Below, piece after piece: positions 12,530-15,565 of a stretch of 15,565 nt of DNA. The DNA is from Actinomycetes bacterium (GTDB taxonomy: Bacteria > Actinomycetota > Actinomycetes > Mycobacteriales > Micromonosporaceae): positions 1 through 15,565 of the forward strand of contig JAEYGD010000049.1 of NCBI GenBank assembly GCA_023402505.1, read 5' to 3'. The notes beneath the pieces are model-generated. The model ran no database searches. It saw only the letters and a list, made by a program, of their open reading frames with translations, and was not told the origin of the DNA. Within the stretch, counting starts at the first letter, position 1; every line of letters starts with the position of its first letter. Position numbers and translations under genes: made by a program.

Positions 12530-14077
12530 TCAGCGGGGGCCCTTGCCCTCCTTGCCGAGCTTGTTGAAGTCGATCTTCGGGAGCTTGAAGCCCGGCGGCA
12601 GGCCCTGGCCGCCCAGGTCGTTCGGGTCCATGCCGGCGGGCAGTTGCGGCATCCCGCCGGGGAAACCGGCCGGCATCCCCGCGCCGGTACGCGGCCGGCC
12701 GCCGCCCTTCGTGCCCTTGCGCTTGTTCTTCGGCGACTTGGTCGCCTTGCGGCGGCCACCGCCCGGCAGGCCCATCATGCCGCCCATCTGCTTCATCATC
12801 TTCTGCGCGTCGGCGAAGCGGTTGAGCAGTTGGTTGACGTCCATCACGGTGACGCCGGAACCGTTGGCGATGCGGGCCCGCCGCGACCCGTTGATGATCT
12901 TCGGGTTGGTGCGTTCGGCCGGCGTCATCGACCGGATGATCGCGGTGACCCGGTCGAAGTGCTTGTCGTCCAGCTCGGCGAGCTGGTCCTTCATCTGCCC
13001 CATCCCGGGCATCATGGCCAGCACGTTGGCGATCGGGCCCATCCGTCGCACGGCGATGAGCTGGTCGAGGAAGTCCTCCAGGGTGAACTGCTCGCCGCCC
13101 ATCAGCTTGGCGGTCATCTTCTCCTTCTGATCGGAGTCGAAGGCCTGCTCGGCCTGCTCGATCAGAGTGAGGACGTCGCCCATGCCGAGGATCCGGCTGG
13201 CCATCCGGTCGGGGTGGAAGACGTCGAAGTCCTCCAGCTTCTCGCCGGTGGAGGCGAACAGGATCGGCTGCCCGGTGACCTCCCGGACCGACAGCGCGGC
13301 ACCGCCGCGGGCGTCGCCGTCGAGCTTGGAGAGGACCACGCCGGTGATGCCCACGCCGTCGCGGAACGCCTCGGCGGTGCGGACCGCGTCCTGGCCGACC
13401 ATCGCGTCGATGACGAAGACGACCTCGTCGGGCTGGACGGCGTCGCGGATGTCGGCGGCCTGCTGCATCATCTCGGCGTCGACACCGAGCCGGCCGGCGG
13501 GGTCGACGATGACGATGTCGCGGGCGGCCCGGCGCGCGTGCTCGATCGAGGCGCGCGCCACCTGCACCGGGTCGCCGACGCCGTTGCCGGGCTCCGGGGC
13601 GTACACCTCGACGCCGGCGCGGCCACCGAGCACCTGCAGCTGCCCGACGGCGTTGGGGCGCTGGAGGTCGGCGGCGACCAGCAGCGGCTGGTGGCCCTGG
13701 GCCTTGAGCCAGCGGGCCAGCTTGCCGGCGAGGGTGGTCTTGCCGGAGCCCTGGAGGCCGGCGAGCATGATCACGGTCGGTGGCTGCTTGGCGAACTGGA
13801 GCCGCCGCCCCTCGCCACCGAGGACGTTGATCAGCTCCTCGTTGACGATCTTGATGATCTGCTGGGCCGGGTTGAGGGCCTGGGAGACCTCGGCGCCGCG
13901 CGCCCGCTCCTTGACGTTCGCGATGAAGCCCTTGACCACCGGCAGCGCGACGTCCGCCTCCAGCAGCGCGAGGCGGATCTCGCGCGCGGTGGCGTCGATG
14001 TCGGCGTCGGTGAGCCGACCCTTGCCGCGGAGCTTGGTGAAGATCCCGGACAGGCGGTCACTCAAGGTGTCAAACAC
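12530..14077 (-). CDS. ffh: Signal recognition particle GTPase Ffh
   Basis: Ffh binds signal peptides and SRP RNA and delivers ribosomes to FtsY at the membrane. The 515-aa product has an N domain (1-90), G domain (about 95-295) and M domain (about 300-450). G1 is GLQGSGKTT (107-115); the G4 motif is SKLD (250-253) followed by GDARGGAA. The G3 motif reads DPAGR (192-196) where DTAGR is nearly universal. The M domain shows PERTNPKIINGSRRARIANGSG-type RNA-binding residues and Met clusters (MMPGMGQM, MMKQMGGMMG). A Gly/Pro/Met-rich basic tail of about 65 residues follows, typical of actinobacteria. The start is GTG at 14077; only a weak GGGA precedes it. It lies 211 bp downstream of glnD. Confidence 0.96.
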   Translation of the reverse strand: MFDTLSDRLSGIFTKLRGKGRLTDADIDATAREIRLALLEADVALPVVKGFIANVKERARGAEVSQALNPAQQIIKIVNEELINVLGGEGRRLQFAKQPPTVIMLAGLQGSGKTTLAGKLARWLKAQGHQPLLVAADLQRPNAVGQLQVLGGRAGVEVYAPEPGNGVGDPVQVARASIEHARRAARDIVIVDPAGRLGVDAEMMQQAADIRDAVQPDEVVFVIDAMVGQDAVRTAEAFRDGVGITGVVLSKLDGDARGGAALSVREVTGQPILFASTGEKLEDFDVFHPDRMASRILGMGDVLTLIEQAEQAFDSDQKEKMTAKLMGGEQFTLEDFLDQLIAVRRMGPIANVLAMMPGMGQMKDQLAELDDKHFDRVTAIIRSMTPAERTNPKIINGSRRARIANGSGVTVMDVNQLLNRFADAQKMMKQMGGMMGLPGGGRRKATKSPKNKRKGTKGGGRPRTGAGMPAGFPGGMPQLPAGMDPNDLGGQGLPPGFKLPKIDFNKLGKEGKGPR

Positions 14078-14214
14078 GCGAACATCCCGTTTGTCAGTGT
14101 TCCGGCGAGCACAGGCACGGCCGAACGAACTCTCCGGCCACCGCTAAGCGTATCGGGCCCAGCGCACCCCCGCTCCAGCCCGCCGGCCCACCCTCCCAAC
14201 CCCGACGGCGGCGA

Positions 14215-14274
14215 GCACTTTCGGGGAAAGTGCCGGCTCCACGCCGCGGAAGGCAGCACTTTCCCCGAACGTGC
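14215..14274. repeat. Inverted repeat of two 19-bp self-complementary arms
   Basis: The arm at 14215-14233 and the arm at 14256-14274 are reverse complements over 19 bp with one mismatch, separated by 22 bp. The first arm is itself a hairpin (GCACTTTC, 3-nt loop, GAAAGTGC) and the second nearly so. It lies 15 bp after the glnD stop and 138 bp before ffh. It may act as a terminator or transcript-stabilising structure for glnD. Confidence 0.8.
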
Positions 14275-14288
14275 CGCAAAGGTGGCCC

Positions 14289-15565
14289 TCACACCGCGGC
14301 GAGCACGGCGGCCTCCAGGCGGGCGCGGACCGGATCCGCGGGCCAGCTTCCGACCAGGTAGAAGGCGTCCACCACGTCCGCGCCGAGGGTGGAGATCCGG
14401 GCCGCCCGGACGTGGGCGCCGGCCTCGTCCAGCGCGCCGGCCACCCGGTAGAGCAGGCCGGCGGCGTCCGCCGCGCGCAACTCCAGGACCACCGCGTCGG
14501 TGGCCGCCTCGCGGTGCCACACGACCCGGGGCGCGGCCCCCTCGCCGCGCGCGGCCAGGGCACGCCCCCGCAACCGCTGGGTCACCGACACGTCGCCGGC
14601 CAGCGCCCTCCGGAGGTCGGCGCCGAGCGCGACCGGGTCGGGCGCCAGCCCGTACCGGGGTTGGACCCGGAACTCCACCAGCGCCCGCCCGTCGACGCTG
14701 GAGGCGTCCGCGGCGATCACGTCGAGCCGGTGCAGGGCCAGGCAGCCGGCCACCGTCGCGAGCAGGCCCCGCCGGTCCGCCGCGGCCACCGCCACCCGGT
14801 CCCCGGTCAGGTGTACGACCGGCAGCGGGCCGGCCACCAGGGCCGGGTCCGGGGCGGGCGGCTCGGGCAGCACGCCGGTGTCCAGCGTGGTGCGGACCCG
14901 GGCGACGAGTTCGGCGACCAGCCGCCCCTTCCAGTCCGACCAGGCGGCCGGCCCGGTGGCCGCCGCGTCGGCGCGGACCAGCGCGTGCAGCAGGTCGAGG
15001 GTGGTCGTGTCACCGACCCTGGCGGCCACGCCGGCGATGGTCCGGGGGTCGGCCAGGTCGCGCCGGGTGGCCACGTCGGGCAGGAGCAGGTGCAGCCGGA
15101 CCAGCGTGCCGATCAGCGCCACCTCCGGCTCCGGCAGGCCGATCCGCGCGGCCACCGCCTCCGCGACCGGCGCCCCGACCACACTGTGGTCCCCGGGCAG
15201 TCCCTTGCCGGCGTCGTGCAGCAGGGCGGCGAGCAGCAGCAGGTCCGGCCGGTCGACGTCGCGGGTGTGCCGGCTGGCCTCGTACGCCGTCTGCACCAGG
15301 TGCCGGTCGAGGGTGAACCGGTGCACCGGGTTGTGCTGCGGCAGGCTCCGCATCCGGGTCCACTCGGGCAGCCACCCGTCGACCAGCCCGTACCGGTCGC
15401 AGGTCTCCCAGGCCGGCACCAGGCCCGCACCGGCCCCGAGCAGGGTGACCAGGGCGGCGCGTGCCTCGGTGGGCCACGGCGCCGGCAGCGGCGGGCAGTA
15501 CGCCGCCAGCCACTCGCAGGTGGCCCGGGCGATCGGCAGCCGCGTGGTCGCCGCCGCGGCGGCCA
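14289..15565 (-). CDS. glnD: PII uridylyl/adenylyl-transferase GlnD, C-terminal part
   Basis: GlnD modifies the PII nitrogen-signalling protein according to glutamine level (adenylylation in actinobacteria). The visible 424 residues lack the N-terminal nucleotidyltransferase domain, which lies beyond the right edge. Present are the HD hydrolase domain (NPVHRFTLDRHLVQTA, then LLAALLHDAGKG with the HD pair near 15215, then GDHSVVG) and two C-terminal ACT domains that sense glutamine (AAADRRGLLATVAGCLALH near 14740-14790, and AADAAGLLYRVAGALDEAG near 14420-14480). The frame is open to the edge, so this is truncation by the window and not a broken gene. The order glnD-ffh matches Mycobacterium and Streptomyces. 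Confidence 0.93.
   Translation of the reverse strand, partial: AAAAATTRLPIARATCEWLAAYCPPLPAPWPTEARAALVTLLGAGAGLVPAWETCDRYGLVDGWLPEWTRMRSLPQHNPVHRFTLDRHLVQTAYEASRHTRDVDRPDLLLLAALLHDAGKGLPGDHSVVGAPVAEAVAARIGLPEPEVALIGTLVRLHLLLPDVATRRDLADPRTIAGVAARVGDTTTLDLLHALVRADAAATGPAAWSDWKGRLVAELVARVRTTLDTGVLPEPPAPDPALVAGPLPVVHLTGDRVAVAAADRRGLLATVAGCLALHRLDVIAADASSVDGRALVEFRVQPRYGLAPDPVALGADLRRALAGDVSVTQRLRGRALAARGEGAAPRVVWHREAATDAVVLELRAADAAGLLYRVAGALDEAGAHVRAARISTLGADVVDAFYLVGSWPADPVRARLEAAVLAAV

Noticed and set aside
11519..15316. A 1265-codon open frame on the plus strand
   Set aside because: It is antisense to the amidohydrolase, ffh and glnD, which all have full family motifs. Its composition is the Arg/Pro/Gly/Ala pattern of a high-GC shadow frame, and no domain is recognisable.
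1..15565. tRNA, rRNA, CRISPR array, transposon, prophage, toxin-antitoxin or biosynthetic cluster
   Set aside because: None seen. Gaps are small, the genes are housekeeping, the order is conserved and codon usage is uniform, with no sign of recent transfer.

Overview
The window is chromosomal DNA from a very GC-rich actinobacterium. Strong third-position GC, GTG starts, apparently leaderless genes and gene order point to Micromonosporaceae, probably Micromonospora or a close relative. That assignment is inferred from composition and synteny, not from a search. It is almost fully coding: no gap exceeds about 240 bp, and I see no tRNA, rRNA, CRISPR array, insertion sequence or prophage.

Layout, left to right. 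(1) 1-188 (-): N-terminal fragment of a secreted protein of unknown function. (2) 340-2176 (+): a class I SAM methyltransferase, then a cytosolic sulfite-oxidase-family molybdoenzyme. (3) 2235-5420 (-), transcribed right to left: two tandem type I signal peptidases, a Nudix hydrolase, RNase HII and a DUF2469 protein. (4) 5605-8197 (-): the ribosome/translation operon rpsP-khpA-rimM-trmD-rplS, with a structured leader and ending at tandem hairpin terminators. (5) 8438-10517 (-): a short, archaeal/eukaryote-type prolyl-tRNA synthetase followed by a DUF402 (FomD-like) protein. (6) 10621-11214 (+): a TetR-type regulator divergent from proS and convergent with (7) 11327-12406 (-), a metal-dependent amidohydrolase. 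(8) 12530-14077 (-): Ffh, the SRP GTPase. (9) 14289-15565 (-): the C-terminal half of GlnD, cut by the window edge.

The minus-strand backbone glnD-ffh-...-rpsP-khpA-rimM-trmD-rplS-lepB-rnhB-DUF2469 is the conserved actinobacterial housekeeping order known from Mycobacterium and Streptomyces. Its theme is making, maturing and exporting proteins: ribosomal proteins S16 and L19, 16S and tRNA maturation (RimM, TrmD), aminoacylation (ProS), co-translational targeting (Ffh) and signal-peptide removal (two LepB), plus nitrogen signalling (GlnD).

I found no clearly new multi-gene system. The more interesting signals are small: a Thr-to-Pro change in the G3 motif of Ffh; a lepB stop codon lying inside the apparent -10 box of the next lepB; recurrent TAGGCT-type -10 boxes 6-9 nt ahead of start codons (leaderless genes); a five-unit minisatellite filling a convergent gap and containing a stop codon; a 19-bp inverted repeat whose arms are themselves hairpins between glnD and ffh; structured leaders before rpsP and rplS; and paired palindromes in the amidohydrolase promoter.
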